DNA of 64,000 nt. Source: Prado023 sp963700475. GTDB lineage: Bacteria > Actinomycetota > Actinomycetes > S36-B12 > CAIYMF01. The stretch spans positions 124,001 through 188,000 of the forward strand of contig CAVOXR010000015.1 of assembly GCA_963700475.1 (NCBI GenBank), given 5' to 3'. Shown here one piece after another: positions 9,087 to 17,193 of this stretch. How positions within the stretch are numbered: the first letter of the stretch is position 1; each line of letters opens with the position of its first letter. Under the pieces are notes generated by a model. The model ran no database searches and had not been told where the DNA came from. It saw only the letters and a list, made by a program, of their open reading frames with translations. The position numbers were made by a program, and so were the translations under genes.

Positions 9087-10109
9087 GTGAGTGGAAACAC
9101 CGTCTACCGGTTCAACAATGCAGCGATCCTGTCGGTTGTTGCCGTGGACGCACCGGAGGTCATCACCTCGGACTACTTCGACGAGCGCCTGGCGCCCACC
9201 CTGCAGCGCCTCGGCGTGCGCAAGGGGATGCTTCAGCAGCTGGCGGGCATCGAGGAGCGCAGGTGGTGGCCCGAGGGTGTCTCGTTCACGGACGCGGCCG
9301 CCCAGGCAGGTGCGCAGGCACTGGCTGAGGCCGGCATCGCCCCGGAGCAGATCGGACTCCTGATCGACACCTCGGTGTGCCGTGCACGCCTCGAGCCGTC
9401 CGCCGCGGTCTCGGTCCACCATGAGCTCGGCCTGCCCACGTCCTGCCTGAACTTCGACCTGTCCAACGCGTGCCTCGGTTTCGTCAACGGGATGCAGCTG
9501 GCCGCGATGATGATCGAGTCGGGGCAGATCCAGTACGCGCTGATCGTGGACGGTGAGGGCAGCCGCACCGTCCAGGAGCGCACGTTGGCTCGGTTGCAGT
9601 CCGAGGACACCACTGCCGCTGACCTGTTCTCCGACTTCGCCACGCTGACCCTGGGCTCCGGTTCCGCCGGCATGGTCATGGGCCCCGCCGATCGGCACCC
9701 GGAGGGCCATGCGTTCGTTGGCGGCGTGGGTCGGGCGGCCACCGAGCACAACCAGCTGTGCCAGGGCGACATGGAGCGCATGGTCACCGACAGCAAGGGG
9801 CTGCTGCTCGCAGGCCTGGATGTGGCCGAGGCGGCGTGGAAGGACGCGGAGGCGGACTTCGACTGGACGGACGTGCAGCACTACGTGATGCACCAGGTGT
9901 CCACGGTGCACTGTGGCGCGATGATCCAGAGGCTCGGACTTGACGCCGACCTCGTGCCGCTGACCTTCCCGACTCGGGGCAACATCGGACCCGCGGCGAT
10001 CCCGATCACCCTGGCGATGCACCAGGACAAGATCGAGCGGGGTGACCGGGTGATCCTGCTGGGCATGGGCTCGGGGATCAACGCCGCAGCCGCCGAGATC
10101 GTCTGGTGA
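9087..10109 (+). CDS. oleA: OleA, thiolase-family acyl-CoA condensing enzyme (olefin biosynthesis)
   Basis: OleA joins two fatty acyl-CoAs head to head by a non-decarboxylative Claisen condensation, giving a 2-alkyl-3-ketoacid. The 340-residue protein has the KASIII-like thiolase fold. The nucleophile Cys129 lies in LSNACLGFVNG, His269 in YVMHQVS and Asn299 in TRGNIGPAA, so the Cys-His-Asn set is complete. The GTG start follows AGGAG. oleBC begins four bases inside its end (GTGA). FabH/KASIII would be the alternative, but the following oleBC and oleD genes and the long insert around 200-230 favour OleA. Confidence 0.92.
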   Translation: MSGNTVYRFNNAAILSVVAVDAPEVITSDYFDERLAPTLQRLGVRKGMLQQLAGIEERRWWPEGVSFTDAAAQAGAQALAEAGIAPEQIGLLIDTSVCRARLEPSAAVSVHHELGLPTSCLNFDLSNACLGFVNGMQLAAMMIESGQIQYALIVDGEGSRTVQERTLARLQSEDTTAADLFSDFATLTLGSGSAGMVMGPADRHPEGHAFVGGVGRAATEHNQLCQGDMERMVTDSKGLLLAGLDVAEAAWKDAEADFDWTDVQHYVMHQVSTVHCGAMIQRLGLDADLVPLTFPTRGNIGPAAIPITLAMHQDKIERGDRVILLGMGSGINAAAAEIVW

Positions 10110-12739
10110 GCCTGCCGCCTGCCGGGTTGAGCGGGCTGGACGCCCGCTGGTCGCGTGAGGTGGTGGCGCCGGACTCGACCGGAGTCGCCCGCACGTGGCA
10201 CGTCCTGGACTCGCACGCCGGGTTGCCCGAGGACACGCCTGAGCCCGTCGGGACCCTGCTCTGCGTGCATGGGAACCCGAGCTGGTCCTACCTGTGGCGA
10301 CGCCTCGTTGCCCGGCCGCCCGCGGGCTGGCGGGTGATCGCGATCGACCACCTGGACATGGGGTTCTCCCAGCGCACCGGGACCGTTCGCCCACTGGCCC
10401 AGCGGGTGGACGACCTCGATTCGCTCACCGACGCACTGGGCCTCACCGGACCCGGGAACAGCGGTCCGATCATCTCCGTCGCCCATGACTGGGGAGGTCC
10501 CATCTCGTTGGGCTGGGTGCTCCGGCACCTCGACCAGATGGCCGGTGTCGTGCTGTCCAACACCGCCGTCCACCAGCCGGCGAATGCAAGCGCGCCGACC
10601 GTCATCCGGGCCGCCCGCCTGCCCGGCATGCTGCCGGCGGTCACCTCGCGGACCAGGACCTTCATCCGGGCCGGTTTGTTCATGTCGCGTCCGGTGCCGC
10701 CGCCGGAGATCCGGGCCGGCTACTACGCCCCCTACTCCGGGGCGGGACGTCGGGACGCCATCGAGGACTTCGTCGCCGACATCCCCCTGGATCCCGACGA
10801 CGTCAGCGCGGCGCCCCTGGATGCGATCGCCGACGGGCTGGGGGCGCTTGCCGGCATCCCCGTGCTGCTTCTGTGGGGGCCGCGGGATCCGGTCTTCTCC
10901 GATCTCTACCTGCGAGACCTGATCGGGCGGCTGCCACATGCCGACGTCCACCGCTATGAGGGCTCCAGCCACTTCGTCCCCGAGGACGCGCCGACCTTCG
11001 CCGCCGACGTCGCCACGTGGGTCCGTACTCGCAGCCTCCTGGCCGAGCCTCGCTCCGACGCAGGGGAGGGGTCGGCCGCACCCCCCGTGCCCGACGCCGG
11101 GCGGCCGCTGTGGGCGGGGATCTCCGAGCGGGCGGCCGATCCGACCACGAGCGGGACTCCGGCAGTCACCGAGCTCGGGCCGGCTGGGGTCACGGCCTCC
11201 GTCAGCTTCGCCGAGCTGGACGCCCGGGTCACCCGTGTGGCCGCGGGGCTCGCGGCGATCGGCGTCGGGCGCGGGGAGCGGATCGCCCTGCTGGTCCCTC
11301 CCGGCACCGACCTGACCGCCGCCCTCTACGGCATCTGGCGCGCCGGGGTCATCGCCGTTGTCGTGGACGCCGGGCTCGGGATCCGGGGCATGAGGGTCGC
11401 ACTGCGCAGCGCGGGCCCGGCCTACGTGATGGGCACCGCCAAGGGCCTGGCCGCCGCTCGGCTCATGGGCACCGGCGCGCAGCTGATCTCCGTGGGACCG
11501 GTCGCTGCGCCCACCCGGCGTGGCCTCGGCGTGCGCTGGAGCCTCGAGGAGATCGAGCGTCTGGGTGACGGTGTGCCCCCCGAGGCGCCGGGAGCCGACG
11601 AGCCCGCCGTCGTTGCGTTCACCTCCGGGGCCACGGGACCCGCGAAGGGCGTGCTGTACCTGCACGGCCAGCTCCAGGCCCAGCGGGAACAGCTGGCCTC
11701 CCTCTACTCGATCACGGCAACCGACCGGCTCGTCGCAGCGTTCGGCCCGTTCGCCCTCTTCGGGGCAGCGTTGGGCATCCCGTCGGCCGTGCCCGACATG
11801 AACCTCACGGCCCCGCGGACCCTGACCGCAAAGGCCATGGGTGACGCGGCCGCGGCCATCGACGCGACCATGGTGTTCGCCTCCCCGGCCGCCCTGGCGA
11901 ACGTCGTGGCGACCGCCGATGGCGTCGATCCCGCGGGGCGCGCGGCCCTGTCGCGAGTGCGGCTGCTGCTGTCCACCGGCGCTCCCGTACCTGCCGAGAC
12001 GCTGCATGCGATGCAACGGTTGCTACCGGTCGCCGAGGCGCACGCCCCGTACGGGATGACCGAGGTCCTGCCTGTCGCGGACATCGACCTCGCCGGCCTG
12101 GATGAGGCCGGTCTCGGCAACGGCGTGTGCGTGGGACGGCCCGTGCCCGGCGTGCAGGTCGAGCTGGCACCGCTGGACAAGGACGGCGTCCCGAGCGGCG
12201 AGCGGACCACAGCCCCGGAGGTGACCGGCGAGGTGTGCGTCCGGGCGGCCCACATCAAGGCGCGCTACGACCGCCTCTGGGTGACCGATCGGGCCGCTAC
12301 GCCCGCCCCGGGCTGGCACCGCACCGGAGACGTCGGGCACTTCGACGCCGATGGGCGCCTGTGGATCGAGGGCCGGCTCGTCCACGTGATCGTCACCGCC
12401 GAGGGGCCAGTCACTCCCGTGGGCATCGAACGTCGCGTCGAGGGCGTTGACGGCGTCAGCCGGGCGGCAGTGGTCGGCGTCGGTCCACGGGGTGCCGCCC
12501 AGGTGGTTGTTGTCGTGGAGCTCCCGGGCATCCGCCGGTCGGGCCTGGCTCCAGCGCCTCTGCGGGACGCGGTCCGGGCCGCAGCCGCAGACGCCTCCGG
12601 GGTGGTCCCGGGGATTGCCGCCGTCCTGGTGGTGCGGACCCTGCCCGTGGACATCCGGCACAACTCGAAGATCGACCGGGTCGCAGTCGGGCACTGGGCC
12701 CAGCGGGTGCTGGACGGGCGTCGGCCGGGCAGGCCATGA
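10106..12739 (+). CDS. oleBC: OleBC fusion: beta-lactone decarboxylase plus beta-lactone synthetase
   Basis: This 877-residue protein joins two enzymes of olefin synthesis. Residues about 1-315 are an alpha/beta hydrolase of haloalkane-dehalogenase type: HGNPSW at 55-60 and the Asp nucleophile in HDWGG (Asp128), as in OleB, which converts the beta-lactone to alkene and CO2. Residues about 330-877 are an AMP-forming ligase-type domain with the phosphate loop FTSGATGPAKG from residue 505, YGMTE near 650 and a late HRTGDVG motif, as in OleC, which makes the beta-lactone from the beta-hydroxyacid. A Pro/Ala-rich linker lies between. The fused form is known from actinobacteria. Its stop and the oleD start overlap (ATGA). 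Confidence 0.93.
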   Translation: MSLPPAGLSGLDARWSREVVAPDSTGVARTWHVLDSHAGLPEDTPEPVGTLLCVHGNPSWSYLWRRLVARPPAGWRVIAIDHLDMGFSQRTGTVRPLAQRVDDLDSLTDALGLTGPGNSGPIISVAHDWGGPISLGWVLRHLDQMAGVVLSNTAVHQPANASAPTVIRAARLPGMLPAVTSRTRTFIRAGLFMSRPVPPPEIRAGYYAPYSGAGRRDAIEDFVADIPLDPDDVSAAPLDAIADGLGALAGIPVLLLWGPRDPVFSDLYLRDLIGRLPHADVHRYEGSSHFVPEDAPTFAADVATWVRTRSLLAEPRSDAGEGSAAPPVPDAGRPLWAGISERAADPTTSGTPAVTELGPAGVTASVSFAELDARVTRVAAGLAAIGVGRGERIALLVPPGTDLTAALYGIWRAGVIAVVVDAGLGIRGMRVALRSAGPAYVMGTAKGLAAARLMGTGAQLISVGPVAAPTRRGLGVRWSLEEIERLGDGVPPEAPGADEPAVVAFTSGATGPAKGVLYLHGQLQAQREQLASLYSITATDRLVAAFGPFALFGAALGIPSAVPDMNLTAPRTLTAKAMGDAAAAIDATMVFASPAALANVVATADGVDPAGRAALSRVRLLLSTGAPVPAETLHAMQRLLPVAEAHAPYGMTEVLPVADIDLAGLDEAGLGNGVCVGRPVPGVQVELAPLDKDGVPSGERTTAPEVTGEVCVRAAHIKARYDRLWVTDRAATPAPGWHRTGDVGHFDADGRLWIEGRLVHVIVTAEGPVTPVGIERRVEGVDGVSRAAVVGVGPRGAAQVVVVVELPGIRRSGLAPAPLRDAVRAAAADASGVVPGIAAVLVVRTLPVDIRHNSKIDRVAVGHWAQRVLDGRRPGRP

Positions 12740-13728
12740 GGGTCCTGCTGACCGGCGGCACCAGCCTGCTCGGCGCGGGGGTGGTGCGTGCCCTGCACGC
12801 GAGGGGGGACGACGTCGTCGTGCTGCAGCGCCGCCCGGCGCCGGTGGTCGCTGAGCTCGGCCTGGTCGAGCACCTCGCGGACCTCAACGATGCGGACGCG
12901 GTCGGTCGGGCCCTGGCGGGCGTCGAGGCGGTGATCCACCTGGCGGCGCGCGTGGGTGTGGTCGGCAGCGCATCGCAGTTCCACGAGGCCAACGTGTCCG
13001 GAACCCGCACGGTCCTCGATGCAGCGCGGGCGAACGGGGTCTCACGGTTGGTCTTCATCTCGTCGCCGTCGGTCGCACACTCCGGCTCGGCCCTCGCGGG
13101 CACGGGCGCGGACCCGGCCGATCCGAGCCGCGCCAAGGGCCACTACTCCCGGAGCAAGGCCCAGGCCGAGCTGGATGTCCTGGCCGCTGATGGCCCCGGG
13201 TTCGCGACGATCGCGATCCGCCCGCACCTGATCTGGGGCCCGGGCGACACGCAGCTCGTCGGGCGGATCGTCGATCGTGCCCGTTCCGGTCGGCTGGCCC
13301 TGGTGGGCGGCGGGCGCGCCCTGATCGATACCACCTACATCGACAACGCCGTGGATGCAGTGGTGGCCGCTCTCGACCATGCGCAGGACGGCCAGGGGCA
13401 GGCGTTCGTGGTCTCGAATGGCGAGCCGCGCACTGTGGCTGAGCTCGTCGAGCGGATCTGTTCCGCGAACGGCGTCGAGGCGCCCACCCGCTCCGTGTCC
13501 CGCTCAGTCGCGTGGGCCGGCGGTGCTGTCGCTGAGGGCCTGTGGTGGGTCGGGCGCCGGACGGATGATCCGCCGATGACCCGATTCCTGGCGAGCCAGC
13601 TTGCGACAGCGCATTGGTTCGACCAACGTCGGGTCCGGGAGGTGCTCCAGTGGGCGCCCCGCGTCAGCCTCGATGAGGGCTTCGCGCGCCTCGCCGACCA
13701 TGGCGTCGACACCGCCCGCCGTGTGTAG
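12736..13728 (+). CDS. oleD: OleD, 2-alkyl-3-ketoacid reductase
   Basis: OleD reduces the OleA product to the 2-alkyl-3-hydroxyacid with NADPH. The 330-residue protein is an extended short-chain dehydrogenase. The dinucleotide-binding TGGTSLLGAG is at 6-15, VIHLAARVGV near 67-76, Ser in FISSPS, and the catalytic Tyr137/Lys141 pair in HYSRSKAQAE. It resembles 3-beta-hydroxysteroid dehydrogenase/isomerases, which is the usual automatic label for OleD. It is the last gene of the coupled oleA-oleBC-oleD operon, and the next gene converges on it after 27 bases. Confidence 0.9.
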   Translation: MRVLLTGGTSLLGAGVVRALHARGDDVVVLQRRPAPVVAELGLVEHLADLNDADAVGRALAGVEAVIHLAARVGVVGSASQFHEANVSGTRTVLDAARANGVSRLVFISSPSVAHSGSALAGTGADPADPSRAKGHYSRSKAQAELDVLAADGPGFATIAIRPHLIWGPGDTQLVGRIVDRARSGRLALVGGGRALIDTTYIDNAVDAVVAALDHAQDGQGQAFVVSNGEPRTVAELVERICSANGVEAPTRSVSRSVAWAGGAVAEGLWWVGRRTDDPPMTRFLASQLATAHWFDQRRVREVLQWAPRVSLDEGFARLADHGVDTARRV

Positions 13729-13755
13729 AGCCGTCACGGCCAGCAGGGGCGACCG

Positions 13756-14568
13756 TCACGCGTATCCATCGCGGTACGACGGATACGCCGGCACCCAGCC
13801 GGTTGCCCGCAGCCGCGCATTCGACAACCGCTTGCCGGTGGCCCGGGCCAGGTCGGTTGCGGGCGGGGCGGGTGCCCCGAGACGCTGCGCCAGGTGGGCG
13901 GCCACGTCGCCGAGCAGTGCAGGCTCATCGTCCGTGCCGACGTAGAGCGGGCCAGGGGCCTGCGCCGAAGTGAGCAGGTGGACGACGGCTGCGGCGGCGT
14001 CAGCGCGGTGAATGCGGTTCGTCCAGCGGGTCGGTTCCGTGATGTCGCCGGCCAGCACCTGGGCCTGCAACCGCCCGGGTGGACCTCCGTACAGGCCCGA
14101 GAGCCGAAGCACGGTCCCGTCGGGAATCCGAGCGGCGAACAGCTGCTCGGCCTCGAGCAGCATCCGGCCCGGTCCGTCCGACGGGCGGGCAGGGGTGTCC
14201 TCGTCGATCGTCGCGCCGTCGGGCTGCGCGCCGTAGACCGAGGTGGAGGAGACCAGCACTGCGCGGCGCGGCACCTGACCGGCCACGTCCAGGGCATCGA
14301 GTGCGCGGCGCATCCCGTCCACGTACGTCGCCCGGTAGGCCTCCTCGGTGCGTGGCCGGGCGGTCAGGGCGACGACGAGGTGCTCCAGGTCGAGCTCCGG
14401 CAGCTGCGGGACCTCAGTGGTGAGGTCCGCGGACAACCCGAGCAGCGACGGCGGCACGAGCTCTGCCCGCCGACGGATCGCCAGAACTGTGTGCCCCAGT
14501 GCGGCGAGGCGAAGTCCGACGTCTGCGCCGAGCTGGCCACACCCCACGAGCAGAACGTCCGGCGTCAT
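13756..14568 (-). CDS. NAD(P)-binding epimerase/dehydratase-like protein
   Basis: This 270-residue protein has an N-terminal Rossmann motif of the form VGCGQLG (8-14) and a VSSTSVYG segment (about 105-112). It belongs to the SDR/YeeZ-like atypical epimerases. The catalytic YxxxK pair of classical SDRs is not obvious. Its best match by eye is the actinobacterial YeeZ-like group of unknown substrate. It converges on oleD and is followed on the same strand by the SorC regulator, but nothing ties it to either pathway. Confidence 0.8.
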   Translation of the reverse strand: MTPDVLLVGCGQLGADVGLRLAALGHTVLAIRRRAELVPPSLLGLSADLTTEVPQLPELDLEHLVVALTARPRTEEAYRATYVDGMRRALDALDVAGQVPRRAVLVSSTSVYGAQPDGATIDEDTPARPSDGPGRMLLEAEQLFAARIPDGTVLRLSGLYGGPPGRLQAQVLAGDITEPTRWTNRIHRADAAAAVVHLLTSAQAPGPLYVGTDDEPALLGDVAAHLAQRLGAPAPPATDLARATGKRLSNARLRATGWVPAYPSYRDGYA

Positions 14569-14618
14569 GGACCGAGGGTAGGACGGCCGGCCGCCGGCCG
14601 CCCCGGGGCCGGACCGTG

Positions 14619-15578
14619 TCAGCGAGGTCGAGCCCCGGGCGCAAGGTGCCGTGCCGTGGGCTCATCGATGACGAGATCCGTCACGGCCCCCGCCCGCAGG
14701 GCAGCCACGAGGGGTCTCAGCTTCGCCTCACCCGCGACGACGCACAACCGACGAGGGATGCGGGCGAGCTCTGCGGGTGTGGGACCTGTCGCCCGGCGGT
14801 TGATCGCGATGTCCTGGTAGCTGCCGTCCTGGCGCAGGAACACGGTGCAGACGTCCCCGACGACCCCTGCTGCGTAGAGCGCGGCGAGATCGCTGTCGTC
14901 GAGATAGCCGGCGGAGTAGACGTGGGACGGGACCTGACCTCCCAGGGCGCCCACGCCGAACAGCGCGATGTCGGCTCGCCGCTGGACGTCGAGCACCCGC
15001 CGGACGCTGCGTTCGCGCCACATGGCCTCGCGAGTATCGGCGAAGTCGAAGAATGCGGGTACCGGGAAGTGGCGGACCTCCGCGTCGAATGCCGCACCGT
15101 AGGCGGTGACGATCGTGCTCGCGTAGTCCACGCCGCTCGTGACCGTGTTCGCCGCGCCATTGAGCTGGACCACCGTGCCCCCGTGCGTGGGCTTGCGGCC
15201 CAGCGCGCGTGCGACGGCACTCACGGTCGTGCCCCATGCCACGCCCAGCACCATCTCGTCGTCGAACAGGTCCATGAGGAGCCGCGCGGCCACGTTGGCC
15301 ACCTGGTCGAGGCGCTCGATCTCCTGGGCCCTGGCCCGGACGGGCACGACGTGGGCGCGGACGCCGAAGTTCGTCATGAGCTGTGCGGCCACCCCCGTGG
15401 CGGCGTCCGGCTCGGTTCGTACCGCGATCTGGACCATCCCGCCATCCCGTGCCGCTTTGAGCAGCCGGGACACAGTCGATCGCGAGGTCCCGAGACGACG
15501 CGCGATGGCGTCCATCGGCTCGTCCTGCAGGTAGTACATGGTGGCGGCCAGCCGCATGGACTCCTCACGTTCGATCAC
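14619..15578 (-). CDS. SorC/DeoR-type sugar-binding transcriptional regulator
   Basis: This 319-residue regulator has an N-terminal helix-turn-helix (about 20-40: PMDAIARRLGTSRSTVSRLL) and a long C-terminal sugar-phosphate-binding domain of the SorC type. I chose the GTG at 15578 because AGGAGG precedes it by nine bases. An ATG at 15557 also has a fair site, and the ATG at 15620 would place the operator inside the gene. It is transcribed away from the alpha-galactoside operon, and the gap holds a perfect inverted repeat. It most likely controls that operon and itself in response to a phosphorylated sugar. Confidence 0.88.
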   Translation of the reverse strand: MIEREESMRLAATMYYLQDEPMDAIARRLGTSRSTVSRLLKAARDGGMVQIAVRTEPDAATGVAAQLMTNFGVRAHVVPVRARAQEIERLDQVANVAARLLMDLFDDEMVLGVAWGTTVSAVARALGRKPTHGGTVVQLNGAANTVTSGVDYASTIVTAYGAAFDAEVRHFPVPAFFDFADTREAMWRERSVRRVLDVQRRADIALFGVGALGGQVPSHVYSAGYLDDSDLAALYAAGVVGDVCTVFLRQDGSYQDIAINRRATGPTPAELARIPRRLCVVAGEAKLRPLVAALRAGAVTDLVIDEPTARHLAPGARPR

Positions 15579-15593
15579 TTCCGGCTCCCTCCT

Positions 15594-15645
15594 CTGCACA
15601 TCTGTGCAGGAGTCTTGCACATTCGCACCGCGCTTGGGCTATGGT
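15594..15645 (+). promoter_or_regulatory. SorC-type operator and candidate promoter of the alpha-galactoside operon
   Basis: CTGCACA and TGTGCAG form a perfect seven-base inverted repeat around TC (15594-15609). A second, looser copy TGCACATTCGCA follows at 15616-15627. TTGCAC (15615-15620) and TATGGT (15640-15645) may be -35 and -10 boxes, although the 19-base spacer is long. The site sits between the divergent regulator and the binding-protein gene, where an autoregulating SorC protein would bind. Confidence 0.6.
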
Positions 15646-15751
15646 GCTCGTGTGACAGATGTCTCGTGATCGGGGCCGAATGGGCTCAGATCGACAGGTC
15701 ACGACCACGTCCTCCGCCCACCGTGGAGGAATGACGAGAGGAACGAACCGG

Positions 15752-17090
15752 ATGCGATTACGTCATGGGGTGGTGGGAGCCGTAGGGCTGGCCCTCGCCC
15801 TGAGCGCGTGCTCCAGCACGACCAGTGAACCAACGACTGACGCCAGCGCGGGGGCCAGTGAGGCAGCCAGCCCGGCTGCCGAGGCCGTCGACCTCCGGTG
15901 GAGGACGCGACCCGACAACCAGGCCGAGGCTGACGTCTACCAGGGCATCTCCGACGACATCACCGCCAAGAACATCGGGCTCAACCTGACGTACGAGGCG
16001 GGCAACTCCGAGGGCTCGCCGTACCAGGACAAGCTCAAGACCGAGCTCTCCGCCGGCACGGCCCCCGATGTCTTCTGGATCCCCGGCACCGACGTCGCGG
16101 ACTTCGCGAAGGCCGGCCTGATCCTGAACGCGAGCGAGGTGTCGGCGGCTGCGGGCTTCAACCCGGCCGACTTCTACGCCGGTCCGATGGACCAGCTGCT
16201 CGTCGACCCGGCCACCGGCCAGAAGGCGGACGGCTTCGTGTGGGGCGTCCCTCGTGACGTGTCCACCTTCGCGCTGTACCTCAACCTCGACCTCATCGAC
16301 AAGGCCGGCGTGGACGATCCGCGTCAGCTCGCCGCTGATGGCAAGTGGACCTGGGACGCGTTCCAGGAGACTGCCAAGGCGATCAGCGACCTCGGCGGCG
16401 GAGTCAAGGGCTTCGGCGCGGGCGGCTGGTGGGCCAACTGGGGCTACTGGGTGAACTCGGCGGGCGGCTCGTTCTTCAACGAGGACCGCACGGCCTGCAA
16501 CCTGGACTCCGAGGAGTCGGTCAACGGCATCGAGTACTACCAGAAGCTCTACGACGCCGGCTACGGCGTGAAGTTCGGTGAGGATCCGGAGCCGGTCTAC
16601 AAGAGCGGCAAGCTGGGCATGTTCACCAACGGTCGCTGGGCCACCCCCGGCTCCCGCGAGATCACGGACTTCAACTGGGACGTCGCGCCGATGCCGACCG
16701 GGGCTGCTCCCGGTGGTGACTGGCAGTTCTGGGGCGCCTACGTGATCAACGCCGAGACGAAGGACCCGGCCGCGGCATGGAAGCTCGTCGCAGAGCTCAC
16801 CAGCCTCGAGGTGCAGGACAAGATCTCCTCGCTCGGCGCGAACATCCCGTCGCGCACGTCGCAGGAGGCCATCGACAAGTTCCTCACCTACACCCCGCCG
16901 GAGAACAACCAGGCGTTCGTCGACGGAATCCAGAACAACCCCGTCGCCGAGGGTCCGCTGTGGCAGGGCAACTGGCCGGAGTTCGACACTGCGACCAATG
17001 CCGTGGTCACCCAGTACATGAACGGTGAGATCACGACCGACGAGTACCAGAGCGACGATCTGCAAGGTCGCAGCACCCGCGTTCGAGTAG
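15752..17090 (+). CDS. Sugar ABC transporter substrate-binding lipoprotein (frame break near the end)
   Basis: This is the extracytoplasmic receptor of the alpha-galactoside importer. Residues 1-20 are a lipoprotein signal ending in ALALSAC, so Cys20 is lipidated. The remaining roughly 420 residues are a family-1 solute-binding protein (PDVFWIPGTDVADFA and NGRWATPGSR are typical). The ATG at 15752 puts the signal at the very N-terminus; one at 15731 is too close to GGAGGA. The raw frame runs to 17197 with an Arg-rich tail. Shifting one base at about 17060 instead gives CKVAAPAFE and a stop at 17088-17090, just before a strong hairpin. That is probably the true end, and its Cys could pair with the Cys in DRTACNL. 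Confidence 0.87.
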
Positions 17091-17110
17091 CGGTTCCTGC
17101 ACCAGCACGG

Positions 17111-17150
17111 CTGAGGGTCCTGGGTTCCCATCGGGGCCCGGGACCCTCAG
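17111..17150 (+). terminator. Intercistronic hairpin after the binding-protein gene
   Basis: CTGAGGGTCC (17111-17120) pairs perfectly with GGACCCTCAG (17141-17150), and TGGG/CCCG extends the stem to 14 pairs with one G-U. It lies between the binding-protein stop at 17090 and the permease start at 17194. Such attenuators let the binding protein be made in excess over the membrane subunits. Confidence 0.75.
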
Positions 17151-17193
17151 TCGTGGGCACGCCATTGCTCGCGGAACTCAGGAGGAGGCGAAG

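Noticed and set aside
8541..12016. Long minus-strand open frames opposite oleA and oleBC (617 and 711 codons)
   Set aside because: No family motif, biased composition, and complete overlap with well-supported genes.
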